64,000 bases of DNA from Plasmodiophora brassicae (GCA_036867785.1 CP145420.1:1178001-1242000), one strand, 5' to 3'. Positions 29,289 to 41,621 are shown, numbered from the stretch's first letter. Made by a program: numbers and translations. The notes: generated from the letters alone by a model not told the origin.

Positions 29289-32070
29289 TCATCGGACGTC
29301 AGCGTGTCGGCCACCATCCCATGTGGACTGCGCCCCGGCAGGACGCGGGCAGGCCCGGGTGCCAGCGTGTCGTTGTCGTCCGTCGTGGACGACGACGACG
29401 ACGATGCCGTGCCGATCGTGGCGTCCGCCGCCTTGGGCGTCGCTGTCGGCGCCCGCCACTGCCATGGCCGTCTGCCAGCCGTGATCCGGACGTCGTCGCT
29501 GATCATCGAATGCCGTCGAGGCGTCGCCCGGCGACACCAAATTGCTGATCGCGAACGTCGGGAAGGGCGCGGCCGGCTGCTGCTGCTGGGGCATCGCGTA
29601 GGGCGCCAGGACGTCTCCCGGCTGGGCATACGCTGAGTACCGCCCCGGCGTGTACGCGGCCGAGTGGTACGCGGGCGGCGATGCCGCCAGCGGCTGAACG
29701 GGGAGCATGGTCGCCGGCGATGTCCTGAACGACCACGGTGGAGCGGGCGATGAGCCGGGGGCCGAGCCCTGACGCCGACTGGCGTAGGCGACGGCGAGCA
29801 GCAGCACGAGCAGGACGCCGACCAGCGCGGTCAGTAGCGTCGCCGTGAACGTCCATGGTGCCAGGAGCGACGGTGACGACGTCCCGCCCGACGTCCCGCC
29901 CGACCCGGGCGGTCTGCTGGCCCCGGTCGCCGGCTGGAGGCAGGTCTGCGGGTCGGCCGTCGCCGGGCCGAAGACGCCCGGCGAGCACTGCCGCAGGTCG
30001 ACCAGGACGACGCGAGCGCGCACGTTCGGGTCAATCGTCGACGTCAGCCGGTCGAGGAGCAGGTCGGCGTACAGCGACGAGGTCGGCGTGGCGAACGCGT
30101 GGACCAGGGCGACGGCCACGCTGGCCAGCTCGGTCAGGTTGCCCGGCGATGCCGTCGGCAGCAGGTAGAACGTGATCGTCGACTGGTCGGCGTTGGCGTT
30201 CAGGTGCACGCCCGTGAACCGTGCGGCGGATATGCCCGCCGTCGATGCCATGGCGTTGGCGAGATCGCGCGGCAGGTCCACGTTGGTCTCCGTCCAGGAA
30301 TAGGTGGCCGTCCCGAGGCGCGCCGCCACTGTGAACCTGCGACAACAAAGAGGCGTTAGTCGCGCGCGCCTCCCGACCGCCACCGGATGCCATACGTACT
30401 GGTAGGCTTTGAAGGCCTTGCCAATAGGTAGTGCAAGCGGGGTCGCTGGCGCCGTACTTGTGATCGTGACGTCGCCCGCACCTGCCGCCGCGCTTGTTCT
30501 GCGGACGCTGATCAGGGACGGGCGCCGCCTCGTTGACGTCCTGCGAGTAAGGGATCCCTTCGCTGACTGCGTCGGGACCGTCCGCAACGCCCTGCCAGTG
30601 GTCGACGAGGGGCGGGCGTCCCCAATGTTTCGTATGGAGAACCATTTCCATTCCGACTGCTGGGCGCTGTTCTCCGGACTCGTCAGCGTGATCATGCACG
30701 TCTAGACATGAGGGCAAGCATTCGTCAGGTGATCGGCGAGGTGCGTAGATACGCCTAGAGCAGGAGATACCTTGCCGGGCGTGAGGATGTTGGCGGTATA
30801 CCCCTGGTAGGCGCCCTGATCCGAATAGTTGCACGGGTACGTGGCCGGCGTGTACGGGTTGATGGTCGGCCAGTCGTTGGCATCGATGCGCGCGAGGACG
30901 TTCTGCCACGTGCCTTTGCCCGTTTAGGGTGAGTCCACTAGCGCATTTGCCCGTGCTGGGGAGGTCTATCCACCAACCTCCTTTGACGCCTTCGCTATAG
31001 TCCACGTACAGGGCGACGGCTACCGTGCTACACAGGGGGGGCGCCCCGACGTCATTCCCATGACGACACGTTGCAGAATCGCGGAGCAACGCGCGTACCT
31101 GCTGTTCGAGGCGCTGCGAACGATCAGCTTCATGCCGACGAACCGGCTGACAAACGCGGAATAGGGTACGGATGACGTCTCCGTCCTCGCCGAGGCCGAC
31201 TGCGCGCGCAGGCATCATCGAACGAGACCGGGCGCGCTGTTGCAAAGGGGAATGGCCCTAGCTTACATAATGGGTCGCCAAGTACTGCTTCTGCATGCCG
31301 AATTGCCTACGCAGGCGTGGCCGTGTTATAAAGGCGCGGCGCCACGATACCAAACGCGGGCTCAGACCTGGATGCGAAGTAGGTTTTCGCCAGGTAGCAC
31401 CTGAAGGAGCATTGATCTGCAACGACGACGACGACGTGGGCGCACAGTCATTCGATCGGGGTCATCACCCGAGCACGGCCCACGAGGGTCGTACCGGCCG
31501 ACGATGCGCCACCGGAGCGCGCCTGGATCATGAACCCGGTGAAAGCGGTACCGTTGAGGCCGGACGGGTTGCGGGCGTACACGGTCAGCTCGACATTGCC
31601 CCACCCGTACTTGTCGTTCGCGACAGACAGCGTCGGGGAACCTGTGCGGCCATCGCCCGTGATTTCAGTTCAGGGGTGAATGCCACTGCTGGCCCAGCAG
31701 GCGTACCCGTGATCGTCATGAGGCCGTTGGCGATTCTCGCCGACCCGGGCCCGTGCAGTACCGACCGGCTGTCGAACGGGTCGACGGTGGCCCCGCCCGT
31801 CTGCACGATCGACCGGTTGGTCGACCACGACGCCGCTGAGTACCAGGACATGTCGTCGTTCACCGTCGGGTACAGCATCTGGATGCCGTCTGGCCCCAGC
31901 CACTTGCTTGCTGGTGCTGCCGCTCCAGTCGATCGTGCACCTATTGCACTGATCGGCGTCGTTGTCCCCAGGGCACCTGTCATCGCAGTGCCAACGAGCA
32001 GGACCACTGTGAACACGCCCTGCGGATCAAGCCGGGGCATGACGTCGATATCGCTGCCTCCTCTTTGCAT
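29289..32070 (-). CDS. Surface protein array, copy 2
   Basis: Same plan as copy 1: start MQRGGSDIDVMPRL, signal helix, GPDGIQMLYPTVNDDMSWY ectodomain start, PGKV and TSPENSAQQSEWKWFSIRNIG segments across a short intron, a second alpha/beta unit (LPRDLANAMASTAGISAARFTG), TM helix (LLTALVGVLLVLLLAVAYA) and Pro/Gln tail. The last part of the tail differs: after HGWQTAMAVAG the frame ends at 29289, while the tail conserved in copy 1 (DNDTLAP...GRSPHGMV...AMASVAD) continues in a neighbouring frame to 29264. The cause is a 2-base difference near 29465 relative to copy 1. This could be a recent loss of the tail in copy 2, or an assembly error. Copy 2 shares its promoter region with copy 1. Confidence 0.7.
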
Positions 32071-32486
32071 GTGCCAAACCCCGATTACACCCCTGTAAGC
32101 AGGCGCGGTACGACCATTGTCCTCCCGATCGATCCCATATACGTGGCACTCCGATAGCCAACCCTTGTTTCATCCGGTACTGGTTAGCGTGGTCGTGGTC
32201 GATGCCGGGGGCCTCGTAGTCAGAGAGGCGACCACAGTCGACTACGATACCTTCCTATACGAAGGCAATAACTGCCAGGCCCTCGCCTCTCCCTGGTACA
32301 CACCATGTACGACCGGCCGAGGGGCGGGGCACATTGCAGGAGCTGGCTTGCAAGCGGATACTCCATCGCCGCGTACAGCACTCTTATATACACATACAGC
32401 GTGCGTTGCAACGCCTTGGAGTGGCCCGGTTCATAAGCACCTTTATATTGTTTGGGGATCAGGCAACTCATGAATAGAGCTGCCGG
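32071..32486. repeat. Intergenic part of the duplication unit, upstream of copy 2
   Basis: Homologous to 28625-29263, with small indels. Together with the genes it shows a duplication unit of about 3.4 kb (28624 to 32070). No separate gene is seen. Confidence 0.7.
32381..32392 (-). promoter_or_regulatory. TATA-like box upstream of copy 2
   Basis: Reads tgtatataagag on the minus strand, about 310 bases before the copy 2 ATG; a weaker AT-rich counterpart (atatattcag) lies at about 29100 before copy 1. Its distance implies a long 5' untranslated region or an upstream exon. Confidence 0.3.
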
Positions 32487-35293
32487 TCATTCGGCGACCC
32501 TGTCCCTGGATCGGTGTGGTGATATCGCAGGCAGAGGTGCGGTCGGCAGCGTATCGCCATCGTCCGTCGACGACGACATGTACGTATTGTCATGCTCTGC
32601 TGCCGCCATCGCCCTCCATCGCCTCTGCCGCGCATCGAGACGGTGTGCGGCCATCGTGGGCATCACCGCGGGGCCGCCAACGGAGGACGTCGTCGCGAGA
32701 GTCGGTGCGACGTACGTCTGCCCCGTCGGGTACATGCTCATCGTGGAGAGTTGCGGCTGGAAATACATTTGGGGCGCCGACGTCAGCGACTGGATCGGGA
32801 GCGCCATGCTGCTGGGATGGACGGCCATGTGCGCCGGCGCTGACGACGAGTTACCTGGAGGCCTGCGCCTGCGCCGCCGGCAGTAGACCACGCCGGCACA
32901 CGTGATCGTCACGAGGGCGACGAGCGCGACGCCTGCCAGCGACAGCAGCATCTCCAGGGGCGTCCATGCCGTCAGGAACGATGCCAATACTCCTGCAGGG
33001 CGCGGGGTACCGGGCCCGGGTACCCTGTTTGGCGCCGGCGACGTCAACCTTGTTGTTGGCGTCGACGACGACGACGGCTGCAGGCAGGTATCGTGGAGCG
33101 CATCAGTATCGGCCGGTGCGAATACGCCCGGCGAGCACTGTTGCAGGTTGGCGAGGTCAGACCGGGCGCGGATGCTCGGGTCGATCGTGGACGTGACACG
33201 CCCGAGAAACAGGCTCGCGTACAGCGACGACGTGGGCGTGGCGAATGCACTCACGAGCACGAAGGCCACGTTGGCCATCTCCGTCAGATTCGAGGGCGAT
33301 ATCGTCGGCAGCAGGTAGAACGTGATCGTCGACTGGTCGGCGTTGGCGTTCAGGTGCACGCCCGTGAACCGTGCGACGGATATGCCCGCCGTCAATGCCA
33401 TGGCGTTGGCGAGGTCGCGCGGCAGGTCGACGTTGATCTCCGCCCAGGAATAGGTGGCCGTCCCGAGGCGCGCCGCCACTGTGAACCTGCGACAACAAGC
33501 GTACCCGTATCAGTCCCGCGCCGTTGCATACGCGCCGCCCGACCACCGCCTGGTGCCCTACTGGTACGCTTTGAAGGCCTTGCCAATAGGCAACGCAAGC
33601 GGAGCCGCTGGCGCCGACGACGTGAGTACGGCTGCAATCCGCGACGACGACGACGGCGACGTCGCTTGGGCGGTACTTGTGATCGTGGACCTGATCACGC
33701 TTGTGACGTCGCCCGCACCAGCCGCAGTGCCGGTTATGCGGACGCTGGTCGGCGAAGGGGGCCGCATCGTTGGCTTGCGAGTAAGGGATCCCTTCGCTGA
33801 CTGCTTCGGGACCGTCCGCAACGCCCTGCTAGTTGTCGAGGGGCGGACACCCCCAATGTTCCGTATGGAGAACCATTTCCATTCCGACTGCTGGGCGCTG
33901 TTCTCCGGACTCGTCAGCGTGATCATGCACGTCTGGACAGGGCAAGCATTCGTCAGGTGATCGGCGAGGTGCGTGGATACGCCTAGAGCAGATACCTTGC
34001 CGGGCGTGAGGATGTTCGCGGTATAGCCCGGGTAGGCTCCTTGATCCGAATAATTGCACGGGTACGTGGCCGGCGTGAACGCGCTGTTGGTCGGCCAGTT
34101 ATTGGCGTCGATGCGCGTGAGAACCTTCTGCCACGTGCCTTTGTCCATTTAACGTGAGCCAACAACCTGATCAGCACGTTGCCCATGCTGGGGAGGGCTA
34201 TATATCCACCGACCTCCGTTGACGCCTTCGGTATAGTCCACGTACAGGTCGACCGTCACCGTGCTATATTGTACGCAGGGGCGCCCCGACGTCATTCCCA
34301 TACGATATGTTGCAGAATCGCGGAGCATCGGGTCCCGTACCTGCCGTTCAACGCGCTGCGAACGATCAGCTTCATGCCGATGAACCGGCTGACAAACGCC
34401 GAATAGGGTACGGATGAGGTCGCCGTCCTCACCGAGGCCGACTGCGCACGCGCACCAACGACATGGTCTCAGGCATCATTGAACGAGACCGGAAGCACGG
34501 TTGCCAAGGGGCGTGGCGCTAGCTTACATAATAGGTCGGCAGGTACTGCTTCTGCATGCCGAGTTGCCTACGCAGGCGTGCCCGTGTTATAAGGGCGCGG
34601 CGCCACGATATCTACGCGGGCACAGACCTGGATGCGAAGTAGGTTTTCGCCAGGTAGCACCTGAAGGAGCATTGATCTGCAACGACGACGACGACGTGGA
34701 CGCACGGTCATTCAATTGGGGGATCATCATCCGAGCACGGTCCACGAGAGTCGTACCGATCGATGATGCGCCGCCCGAACGCGCCTGGATCGTGAACCCG
34801 GTGGAGGCGGTGCCGTTGAGGCCGGACGGGTTGCGGGCGTACACGGTCAGCTCGACATTGCCCCACCCGTACTTGTCGTTCGCGACAGACAGCGTCGGGG
34901 AACCTGGTGCCCCCATCGCCCCATATCAGTTCAGGGGTGAATGCCACAGCTGGGCCAGCGACACGTCGAGCGTGCAGGCGTACCCGTGGTCGTCATGAGG
35001 CCGTTGACGATTCTCGCCGACCCGGCTCCATGCAGTATCGACCGGCTGTCGAACGGGTCGACGGTTGCCCCGCCGGTCTGCACGATCGACCGGTTGGTCG
35101 ACCACGACGCCGCTGAGTACCAGGACAGGTCGTCGTTCGCCGTCGGATACAGCATCTGGATGCCGTCCGGGCCAGCCATCTTGCCGGCCGGCAGCATTGA
35201 CGTTGACCGACCCCTCGAGCTGGTCCTGGCCACTGCCACCACCACGAAGCAGGCATGGACGAGCGCGAGCGTCAACAGCGGGTACGTCGGCAT
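32487..35293 (-). CDS. Surface protein array, copy 3
   Basis: Starts with a different signal peptide (MPTYPLLTLALVHACFVVVAVA), then the shared GPDGIQMLYPTANDDLSWY block and KYGWGNVELTVYARNPSGLNGTAS. An exon beginning near 34148 contains DKGTWQKVLTRIDANNWPT, then AYPGYTANILTPGK joined across a 65-base intron to TCMITLTSPENSAQQ and EWKWFSIRNIGG. The alpha/beta unit (LPRDLANAMALTAGISVARFTG), TM helix (EMLLSLAGVALVALVTITCAGVVY) and tail follow. The tail is shorter in glutamine than in copies 1 and 2 and ends SRDRVAE. Ectodomain exons are near-identical to those of copy 2 in places (FDSRSxLHG, WSTNRSIVQTGG), suggesting recent duplication or gene conversion. Confidence 0.7.
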
Positions 35294-35554
35294 GGCAGGT
35301 GGGGAAACGCGGGCCCTCCGCCCGCTCCCAAAGGGTAAGCGACCTGTTTAATTGACCGAACTGGTGGTACCCCGCCTATTTGCGGGCCGGCTTCAGTCGA
35401 GTACCGGTGGAGGGACCTCGTTCCCTCTTACCAGGACCCTTACCTGGCCGACGACCACGATCACCATCAGCACGTCATGGACATGGCACAATACGTGGGC
35501 GAGCCTGCGACGACGACGTATTGAAACAAACGCGCCCCCAAACGTGTATCATGA

Positions 35555-38236
35555 TCAGGTGGCCATGGTGTCATGATCCGAGGTCAGCGTGGCGTCGGCG
35601 TCGTCGGCGACCAGGCCATGCGGGCTGCGACCCGGCACGCGCCGACGCCGGGCCGCCGACACGGGCGCCAGCGTGTCGGCGTCGTCCGCCGACGAGACCG
35701 TGTCCATCGTGTCCTGGTCTGCGGTCGCCGCCCTCCATCGCCGCGTCTGTCGAGCATTCGGGCGTTGTTGTGTCGCAGGCGGTGCGTTGCCACCAGAGGA
35801 GGTCGACGTGGCGGCCTGGGTGTCCAGCGTCGCGAAGGGCGACGGCGGCGCCTGCTGCTGCTGCGACGGCGACGGCAGCGAGTACGCCAGCATGGGCAAC
35901 TGCGGCGCCTGGACGTACGCTGGCAGCGAATGCATCGGCATCATGGTGGGGCGCGCCGACGTCAGGAGCGGGGCGGGTGCGCGCCACGACGACCACGGGC
36001 GCCGGCGCCGCCGACAGCAGAACGCGGCGAGGCAGACGACGAACAGCAGGGCCAGGGCGGAACCGGATAGCGCCAGCAGCATCGGGATGGAGGTCCACGA
36101 CGACCCGAGGAACGACGTCGACATGACCGCAGGTGATGTCGCGGGCCCCGGTCTGTTCGTGCCCGGCGACGAGGACGTCGTCGCCGTCGTCGTCGTTCGC
36201 TGGTCGGCGACGCACGTGTCCGGGTTGGCGGACGCGGGCCCGAAGACGCCCAGCGCACACTGCCGCAGGTCGACGAGGGTGACGCGGGCCCGCACGTTCG
36301 GGTCGATCGTCGACGTGATGCGCCCGAGGAACAGGTCGGCGTACAGCGACGAGGCGGGGTCGGCGAACGCGTTGACCAGGTCGACGGCCACGCTGGACAT
36401 CTCGGTCAGGTTGGAGGGCGACACCGTCGGCAGCAGCCAGAACGTGATCGTCGACTGGTCGGCGTTGGCGTTCAGGTGCGCGCCGGCGAACCGGGCCGCG
36501 GGCAGCCCCGTCGACAGGGCCAGGGCGTTCGCCAGGTCGCGCGGCAGGTCCACGCTGGCCTCGCGCGTCGTGTACGTCGTGGTGCCGAGGCGCGCCGCAA
36601 CCGTCACCCTGCGGAACGTGCCGCGTACACGCGTCAATGACGGGGACGAGGAAGGAGCGACGCAGCTGGTCGTTACTGGTAGGCCTTGAACACTTGCCCG
36701 ATGACGGGCAACGCGTATGGCGGCGGTGCTGTCGCCGTCGCTGCCGGCAGCACAGCGCTCGTCGCGGGTGCCAGAGCCTGCCGGGTCGTCGATCTGACGA
36801 GGGCGCCCGTGGCCCTCCTGCTGACGGTCCTCGTGGTGGTGGTGGCCGCCACCGGAGACGTCGTGGACGACATGGGCGGGCGGCGCGCGTTCGCCCCGAT
36901 GTTGCGTATGGAGAACCACTTCCACTCAGTGGCCTGGGCGTCACTCACCGGGTCCGTCATCGTGATCGTGCATGTCTGTCGATAGGCGCGCGCGTGACGG
37001 TTCGTGGCACAGCAACGGCAGACGCGGCAGACGGACCTTGCCGGGCGCGAGAAAGTTGGCCAGGTACCCAGGGTAGGCGGCTGGGTTGTCCGAGTAATTG
37101 CACGGGTAGGCCGTCTGCGTGTTCCAGTTCGCGGCCCAGTCGTTGGCGTCGACACGGCCAATGACCTGCTGCCAGGTCCCTGCACGAAGTCAGAGCCGGT
37201 CGGGACGGGGGGCGCGTGTGCGGTCAGTCATCACCTCCGCCGGCGCCTTCCGTGTAGTCCACGTACATGTCGACGGCGACGGTGCTGCGAGGCCCGCCCA
37301 TGCATCAGCCTGGGGCGACACACGCGACCGAGCGTCGCTGCATAGTACCTGCCGTTCGTGGCGTTGCGCACGATCAGCTTCATGCCCAGGAAGCTGCCGA
37401 CGTATGCCGAACTCGGGACGATCGACGTGGCCGTCCGGAACGATGACGACTAAACCGGTGGGCGCCCGTGTCAGCGACGACGCCATGCAATCATCGACAC
37501 CGCCCCTACGTAGTACGTCGGCAGGTACTGCTTCTGCAGGCCGTACTGCCTGAGCGGACGCGCGCAGGTCAGCGTCGGGACGATCAGACGCGCTGTCATC
37601 ACCTCACCTGGTCTGCAGGTAGAGTTTGGCCAAATACGACCGGTACGAGCACTGATCTGACGGCGCGCTCAAACGTCAGCGGCGGGCGGGCGGTTGGCGG
37701 GACAGCAGGGGCCGCCCGGGGGGATCCGTATACCCGAGGAGGAGTACCCGCCGGAGCGTGCCTGAATCGTAAACCCGCTGTACGTGCCGCGGTAGGCGCC
37801 GGACGGGTTGCGCGCGTACACGGTCACCTCGACGTCGGCCCAGCCGTACTTGGCGTTCGTGACCGACACCGTCGGCGAACCTAAGCCCGTTCACATCGCG
37901 TACGGTGCGCGCATGGACGCGGGCCTGCCTACCGGCCATCGTCAGCAGGCCATTCGTGATGTTCGCTGCCCCGTATCCGTTCAGCAGCGACCTGCCATCC
38001 GCCGGGTCGGCGACGTCGCTGCCGGACACGGCCACGAAGCGATTCGCCGCCCATGCCGTCGCCGAGTACCACGACATGTCGTCGTGTACGCTCGGGTACA
38101 GCATCTGGATGCCATCCGGGCCCAGCACCTTTGGTGGCATCCGTGTCGACCGCGCAGGCAGGCTGGCGGTCCCTGCCACCCCGGACAAGTCCAGGCACAC
38201 ACGAAGGAACGCGAGCGCATGCAGCAGGTGCCTCAT
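35555..38236 (-). CDS. Surface protein array, copy 4
   Basis: Most diverged copy. Signal peptide MRHLLHALAFLRVCLDLSGVAG, then GPDGIQMLYPSVHDDMSWY, KYGWADVEVTVYARNPSGAY and, in later exons, GMKLIVRNATNGR and CTITMTDPVSDAQATEWKWFSIRNIG. The alpha/beta unit (LPRDLANALALSTGLPAARFAG) is followed by a TM helix (LLALSGSALALLFVVCLAAFCC) ending in cysteines, and a tail with PSQQQQAPPSPF. The conserved C-terminal block is GRSPHGLVADDADATLTSDHDTMAT. It sits at the 5' end of the array and is divergent to the C2H2 gene across about 390 bases. Exon borders in the middle were judged only from conserved blocks. Confidence 0.7.
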
Positions 38237-38629
38237 TGACGGAGGGCACCCGGGTCCCACGTTGATTCCCGCACACCCCTTCGCGCGCCCACCTATGCGT
38301 AGGAGAGGCGGGGAGGACAGAGGTACAGGTGCACGGTCGCGATCGACCCGCTGGTCGGACAGTAGTAGTGGCCCTCTCCTAGGCCTTCCTCCGCGTGCAC
38401 CATGTGGTCGCACAGACGGGGGACCAGGGTATGTGCCTCCTACCGGCGGGGGCACTTATTTCGGAGGCGGCGCTGACGTGGCGTGGGGCCGCGGCTCTCT
38501 GTATTCGTCGGGTCCGGCGGCGCCAGGGGCCAGGCAGGGCCGACATCGCCTGTCCCCGTCTCCGTCGCAACACCCCCCTCGGACGGTCGTCCTCGTCGTC
38601 GAACCCGGCCAGCGCGCATCGCCATCATC
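38237..38629. promoter_or_regulatory. Divergent promoter region between array copy 4 and the C2H2 gene
   Basis: About 390 GC-rich bases between two divergent ATGs. No clear TATA box. The C2H2 frame is open far upstream (to 38483), so part may be coding if an earlier start is used. Confidence 0.35.
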
Positions 38630-39658
38630 ATGCAGTCGTCGTCCGATCACCGGATCACGCTGGACGCCCTGCCGGGCAGCGCAGTGCTGGCGTCGACGCC
38701 GGCGCCGCCATCGACCTGGCTCTACACGGCGCCGTCGCCGCCGGGCGCGTCCGACGACCCGCCGACGCCGTCGACCAGGTCGGTGTCGCTGCAGGCCCTG
38801 TTCGGCATGTACGACGCGCGCCTGCTGCCCTACGTCGACTGGCTGTCCAGGAACGGGTTCGCCCGGGTCGACCACGTCGGCGCGCTGACGCCCGACGAGC
38901 GCCGCTCCGTCTACGGGGCCGTGCGCCCCCCGATCCCCTACTCGCTTCAACTGCGCCTCGAGCGCCTGATCCGCACCGCCATGGGCGACCCGCTATCGCA
39001 CAGCCAGCGCCACGCCGAGACGCAGACCTGCGACCCGACCCACGTCGTCGTCGTCGCTGCCGCCGCCGACTGCGTCGACCAGGCAACGCAGTGGGCGGAT
39101 CCGGACGCCGCCTCCAGCACCGCCCCTGTGCCGGGGGCGGTGCTGGCACCCGACGACCGCCCGGCGCCGTCGCCCACCGCCGCCGCGGTCGTGCCGGGCG
39201 AGGGCGCCGACGGCCTGTACTCGTGCCCGGTCTGCGCGGCCATGTTCACGCGGCAGGACGCGCTGACCGTGCACCACCGGGCGCACACGGGCGCGCGCCC
39301 GTTCGTCTGCGCCCGGCCCGCCTGCGGCAAGGGGTTCCGCTCGCGTACCTGCCTGCAGCGCCACGAACGCGGCCACGTCGACGAGCGCCAGTTCGTCTGC
39401 GCCCTGTGCGGCAAGGCGTTCAAGACGGTGGACGCGCTCGCCAAGCACCGCAAGGTGCACACGCAGGACAAGGCGCACCAGTGCGACATCTGCCGGCGGT
39501 CGTTCCGCCGCAAGGACAACCTGGCCGCCCACCGCCTGATCCACACGCGCGCCTACCCGTGCGACCTGTGCGACCAGACGTTCCGGTGGAAGTCGGGCCT
39601 CGCCGCGCACCGCCGGGCGCACGCCGACAGCACCAACAATGAAGTGCCGAACGGATAG
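38630..39658 (+). CDS. C2H2 zinc-finger protein, five fingers
   Basis: A 342-residue single-exon protein, likely a DNA-binding transcription factor. Five contiguous C2H2 fingers fill the C-terminal 145 residues: CPVC...HHRAH, CARPAC...HERGH, CALC...HRKVH, CDIC...HRLIH and CDLC...HRRAH. The first linker, TGARPF, matches the TGEKPY type; the others are shorter or diverged. Residues about 50-105 (SLQALFGMYDARLLPYVDWL, then a helix ending LQLRLERLIRTA) could be a SAM-like or other helical interaction domain; this is inference. The middle is Ala/Pro-rich and disordered. The start is taken at MQSSSDHRITL because the upstream extension is low-complexity; an earlier in-frame start exists. Confidence 0.85.
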   Translation: MQSSSDHRITLDALPGSAVLASTPAPPSTWLYTAPSPPGASDDPPTPSTRSVSLQALFGMYDARLLPYVDWLSRNGFARVDHVGALTPDERRSVYGAVRPPIPYSLQLRLERLIRTAMGDPLSHSQRHAETQTCDPTHVVVVAAAADCVDQATQWADPDAASSTAPVPGAVLAPDDRPAPSPTAAAVVPGEGADGLYSCPVCAAMFTRQDALTVHHRAHTGARPFVCARPACGKGFRSRTCLQRHERGHVDERQFVCALCGKAFKTVDALAKHRKVHTQDKAHQCDICRRSFRRKDNLAAHRLIHTRAYPCDLCDQTFRWKSGLAAHRRAHADSTNNEVPNG

Positions 39659-39729
39659 GTGATGACACCCTGGGCAGAGAGAGGGACGCGCCGCTCGCCC
39701 CACACTGTCCCCAGTGCGACTGTCTGTCG

Positions 39730-41567
39730 ATGGCGACGACGGCGACGGGCGAGTTCCTGCGCGACGTGCTGACCGCGCGCGTCTACGATGTGGCCGTCGA
39801 GACGCCGCTGCAGGGCGCCGCGCTGCTGTCGGGGCGCGTCCGCAACCGGGTCCTGCTGAAGCGGGAGGACCTGCAGCCGGTGCACAGCTTCAAGGTGCGC
39901 GGCGCCTACAACAAGATGGTGCACCTGGGCGCCGGCGAGCGCGCCCGCGGCGTCGTCTGCGCCAGCGCCGGCAACCACGCCCAGGGCGTCGCGCTGGCCG
40001 CCAGCAGGCTCCAGTGCCCCGCCACCGTACGTTCGTTGTCGTTGTAGCAACGCGGGCGCGGGCCCACCCAATGCGCTCCCCCACAGATCGTCATGCCGAC
40101 GACGACGCCGCCCGTCAAGGTCGACGCCGTGCGGGCGTACGGCGACCACGTCCAGGTGGTCCTGCACGGCGACACGTTCGCCGACGCGCTCGCCCACGCC
40201 AAGGGCATCGAACGCGACCGGCAGCTGACGTTCGTGCACCCGTACGACGACCCGCACGTGATCGCCGGCCAGGGCACCATCGCGATGGTACGTGCGGCGG
40301 CGCTCGTTAGCGCGCTGCTGACGTTCACATCCAGGAGATTGTTCGACAGCACCCGGACCCGATCCACGCCGTCTTTGTCGCCGTCGGCGGCGGCGGCATG
40401 ATCGCTGGTAAGCGGGGGCGCGCGAAGGGCGCGTGCGCGTACTCAAACGGGGGCGGCCCGTCTAGGGATCGGCACGTACCTGAAGCTGGTGCGGCCCGAG
40501 GTGCGCGTTGTCGCCGTGCAGACCGTCGACTCGGACAGCATGGCGCAGAGCCTGCAGGCGGGCCAGCCGGTCGCCCTCGACGACGTCGGCCTGTTCTGCG
40601 ACGGCACCGCCGTCAAGCGCGTCGGCGACGAGACGCTGCGGCTGGCCCGGCGCTGCATCGACGAGGTCGTCTACGTGACGACGGATCAGGTCTGCGCGGC
40701 CATCAAGGACGTGTTCCTGGACACGAGGTCCATCCTGGAGCCCTCCGGGGCCATGTCCATTGCCGGCGTACGTTCGTGCGTGTCCGCTGCCTGGGGGCGA
40801 CCTGACCGGGACCGACGTCGTTCTAGGCCAAGGCGTACCTGCAGCGGTGCGACCTGCAGGGGCAGACCGTCGTCTGTGTCGCGTGCGGCGCCAACATGAA
40901 CTTTGACCGCCTGCGGTTCGTGGTGGACCGGGCCGAGCTGGGCCAGGAGCGCGAGGCGCTGCTCGTCGTGCGCCTCCCGCCGGGCAGGACGCTGACGGAC
41001 CTGGCCGCCGTCCTGCCCGCCCACCTGAACGTCACCGAGTGCAACTACAACGCCAGCTGCGTCGGCGTCTTCCTCGGCGTGTCCGTCGTCGACGCGACCC
41101 AGACGGGCGCCCTGCGCGACCTGATCGAGGCGAACGGGTTCCCCACCGGTGCGTGCGTTCGAGCGCGTCGTCGTCGTCAGGACATCTCGCTGACGAGTGT
41201 GTGTGCTGTCGTGGGGCGCGCAGTCGACGTCACCGGCGACGACCTGGCGAAGAACCACCTGCGGTACATGGTGGGCGGAGGGCCCAGCGACGACGACGCC
41301 CACCGCACGCAGCAGGTGTGCCGGGTGGAGACGGCGCAGCGCCCGGGTGCGATCCGGCACCTGCTGCTGCGCGTCCTGCCCGGGCGCTCGATCACGCTGC
41401 TGCACTACCGGAACCATGGCGGCGACGTGGCGCGCATCATGATCGGCGCGCCACCGCCCCACCAGCAGCAGCCGTCGCTGTACGACACGCTCAGCGCCCA
41501 GGCCGGGTACCGGGTCGTGTCCGACGCCGACAACGCCGCCCTGCACATCCTGCTGACGCGCACGTAA
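39730..41567 (+). CDS. Threonine deaminase (biosynthetic, with ACT-like domains)
   Basis: Converts threonine to 2-oxobutanoate with PLP, the first step of isoleucine synthesis. Six exons in phase (39730-40026, 40087-40287, 40335-40407, 40466-40767, 40827-41148, 41224-41567) give 512 residues. The PLP lysine lies in HSFKVRGAYNKM; SAGNHAQGVA and the phosphate-binding GGGGMIAG loop (restored across introns) are typical. The last 170 residues form paired ACT-like regulatory domains (REALLVVRLPPGRTLTDL, and LAKNHLRYMVGG as in IlvA), so feedback control by isoleucine is expected. I see no clear mitochondrial presequence, though the short N-terminus may act as one. The organism can thus probably make isoleucine, as fungi and many protists do and animals do not. 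Confidence 0.93.
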
Positions 41568-41621
41568 ACCGGATGCCAGCGCGCCCATCTGTCGTCGTTC
41601 GTGTGTGTGTGTCGCGCCCGG

